Assembly: GCF_001412085.1 (NCBI RefSeq)
Contig: NZ_LKEV01000008.1
Span: forward strand, 27,865 to 91,864
Direction: 5' to 3'
Length of the DNA stretch: 64,000 nt
From: Corynebacterium lowii
Lineage (GTDB): Bacteria > Actinomycetota > Actinomycetes > Mycobacteriales > Mycobacteriaceae
A program made the position numbers and the translations under genes. Below, piece by piece: positions 63,032 through 64,000 of this stretch. Numbering within the stretch: the first letter of the stretch is position 1; the number at the start of each line of letters is the position of its first letter. Below the pieces are notes generated by a model. That model did no database searches. It saw only the letters and a list, made by a program, of their open reading frames with translations, and was not told where the DNA came from.

Positions 63032-63412
63032 ATGCTCGCTCTGGGCTTTATCTTTGCCACCCTCGCGGCCCTGGTTCACGTATTCATCTTCTATCTGGAA
63101 TCCTTCGCCTGGGAAGGCGATAAAGCCCGAGCGCTCTTTGGCACCACCCCGGAATCAGCGCGCCTCACCAAGTTCAACGCCTACAACCAAGGCTTTTATA
63201 ACTTCTTCCTAGCGGTGCTCGTCTTTGCCGGGCTCATCGCCCTCATCTGGAGCCGCACCGTGGGAATCACCCTGGGCCTGGCCGGCGTCGTTCCCATGCT
63301 CGCCGCCGCCACCGTGCTCTTCGTCTCCTCCAAGCCGCACCGCTCCGCCGCCATCAAGCAGGGTTCCTTCCCTCTGCTGGCCACGGTGTTCCTGCTCATC
63401 GCCGCGGTGTAG
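63032..63412 (+). CDS. DUF1304 family membrane protein
   Basis: A 126-residue protein with four hydrophobic segments. The family marks are HVFIFYLESFAWE near residue 15 and FNAYNQGFYNFFLAVLVFAG near residue 53. I chose ATG 63032 with AAAGGAC upstream; the frame extends to 62972 but with no ribosome site. The function of the family is unknown. It stands alone between the glycosyltransferase pair and the small peptide gene. Confidence 0.85.
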   Translation: MLALGFIFATLAALVHVFIFYLESFAWEGDKARALFGTTPESARLTKFNAYNQGFYNFFLAVLVFAGLIALIWSRTVGITLGLAGVVPMLAAATVLFVSSKPHRSAAIKQGSFPLLATVFLLIAAV

Positions 63413-63512
63413 GTTTTCCAATCGCTGTATTGCGCTATATGGCGCTATCCCTCGTGGTATTCCCCCGCGCGGTGTTCTACACTAAGCAAAAACCACTATC
63501 AGAGGAGAAAAC

Positions 63513-63626
63513 ATGCTGAGCGTGAGCTTGGGCCTTTTCGACGTCGCGGGGGATATGGCCTCCTACTACATCGCTACGATCAATAGCCTGCTGGGTGGCT
63601 TTGCCCCCGTGCCGCCGCTTTCCTAA
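63513..63626 (+). CDS. 37-residue hydrophobic peptide, possibly porin-like
   Basis: The short frame MLSVSLGLFDVAGDMASYYI and the rest to SPLS-like end (APVPPLS) is preceded by a strong AGAGGAG at 63501-63507 and a TACACT -10 at 63478-63483. No signal peptide is present and it is mildly amphipathic. Corynebacteria encode PorA/PorH-type mycomembrane channel peptides of 30-60 residues without signal peptides, and the size and character fit that group, but I cannot match a sequence. It could equally be a leader or unrelated small protein. Confidence 0.45.
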   Translation: MLSVSLGLFDVAGDMASYYIATINSLLGGFAPVPPLS

Positions 63627-63659
63627 AGGCAGCGCCCCGCGTCCTCCTCACCTGTCGGA

Positions 63660-64000
63660 ATGGTAAACCCCTACTCGGGTGCCAGCACATTCATCGGTGT
63701 GGAGGGTTTTTCTGGCTTCAAGTTTGAAGCTATACCTCATCGGAAGGTTTTAGCGGCTCTTCGCCTTAAGGTTGTTCGAGCATTGCCCCAGATCATGACG
63801 GCCGGCGAGGAAAATGTCACCGGGCTTTGCGCCGTGCTAGAGGGCAGCCCGCAGCAGGTGACCTGCGCAGCCAAGATCGGCTTGGAACACAACCTCGGGC
63901 TAACCTGCGACCCCGTGGGCGGACTCGTGCAGATCCCCTGCATTGAGCGCAATGCAATTGGTGCAGTGAAATCCATTAACGCCGCCCGCCTGGCAAAACT
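63660..64000 (+). pseudogene. Truncated L-serine dehydratase remnant (runs off the window)
   Basis: From about 63801 the frame reads [14 protein letters not shown], then [20 protein letters not shown] and [18 protein letters not shown], the conserved end of the iron-sulphur L-serine dehydratase alpha domain, with the cluster cysteine in LTCDP. The preceding 45 or so codons do not resemble the enzyme, and the N-terminal ~370 residues are missing. The 5' portion (63660-63797) holds GGCTCTTCG, reminiscent of an ISL3-type end, but this is weak. It is most likely a gene relic. Confidence 0.7.

Noticed and set aside
63740..63780. Intact insertion-sequence end
   Set aside because: GGCTCTTCG resembles the first bases of ISL3-type ends, but no partner repeat, target duplication or transposase is visible.
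1..64000. CRISPR arrays, tRNA, rRNA genes and riboswitches
   Set aside because: I looked for spaced direct repeats, cloverleaf arms and known leader patterns before purine and transporter genes and saw none I could support. A tRNAscan-SE and Rfam scan would be decisive.

Overview
The window reads as a piece of a high-GC Gram-positive chromosome, most likely a Corynebacterium. The evidence is the gene content: purF/purL/purQ/purS and purD-purB-purC blocks, a PhoP/PhoR-type two-component pair near a pyruvate:quinone oxidoreductase, an HtaA-hmuTUV haemin locus, DtxR-like iron boxes and a mycobactin-type lysine hydroxylase. Almost every base is coding and no gap exceeds about 240 bp. I saw no rRNA, tRNA or CRISPR array.

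Region by region. 0-2.6 kb: the 5' part of purF, a sterol-carrier-like protein and a double-hotdog thioesterase. 2.7-24.3 kb: an iron island inside the purine locus. It has one ABC importer without a binding protein (2.7-5.6 kb), an MFS pump, a LysE/Lrp pair that is probably unrelated, a hydroxamate siderophore pathway (8.3-20.0 kb) and a complete second importer (20.2-24.3 kb). The pathway comprises a siderophore-interacting reductase fused to a methyltransferase-like domain, an MbtG-like N-hydroxylase, an NRPS read as C-A-T-E-C-T-TE, a free-standing adenylation domain and an IucB/MbtK-like acyltransferase. DtxR-like boxes sit in front of both importers and in the divergent biosynthetic promoter. 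24.4-27.6 kb: purL-purQ-purS. 27.7-34.2 kb: a deacetylase-like protein, a dicarboxylate-type symporter, a BrnT/BrnA-type toxin-antitoxin pair, oligopeptidase B, two overlapping small proteins and a frame-disrupted, AT-richer orphan.

34.3-44.3 kb: folate genes (pabAB, pabC-like), MarR, purC, purB, purD, a HIT protein, an esterase and the two-component system. 44.5-52.8 kb: a class III aminotransferase, a MerR/TipAS regulator, poxB, an MFS pump and two tandem pepC-type peptidases. 52.8-54.3 kb: a HipBA module whose promoter carries three near-identical 16-bp inverted repeats at exactly 61-bp steps. 54.4-59.8 kb: hmuV-hmuU-hmuT-htaA, with an HtaA that has three haem-binding repeats. 60.0-64.0 kb: two tandem GT87-like membrane glycosyltransferases, a DUF1304 protein, a 37-residue peptide gene and the truncated end of an L-serine dehydratase.

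Together the iron genes form a plausible make-export-import-release circuit for a hydroxamate siderophore, plus a separate haem-iron route. The most unusual signals are the incomplete NRPS assembly line, the SIP-methyltransferase fusion, the phased HipB operator array, and a 12-bp motif (GCGTCGATAAGC) that recurs in coding DNA in several reading frames and in gaps.
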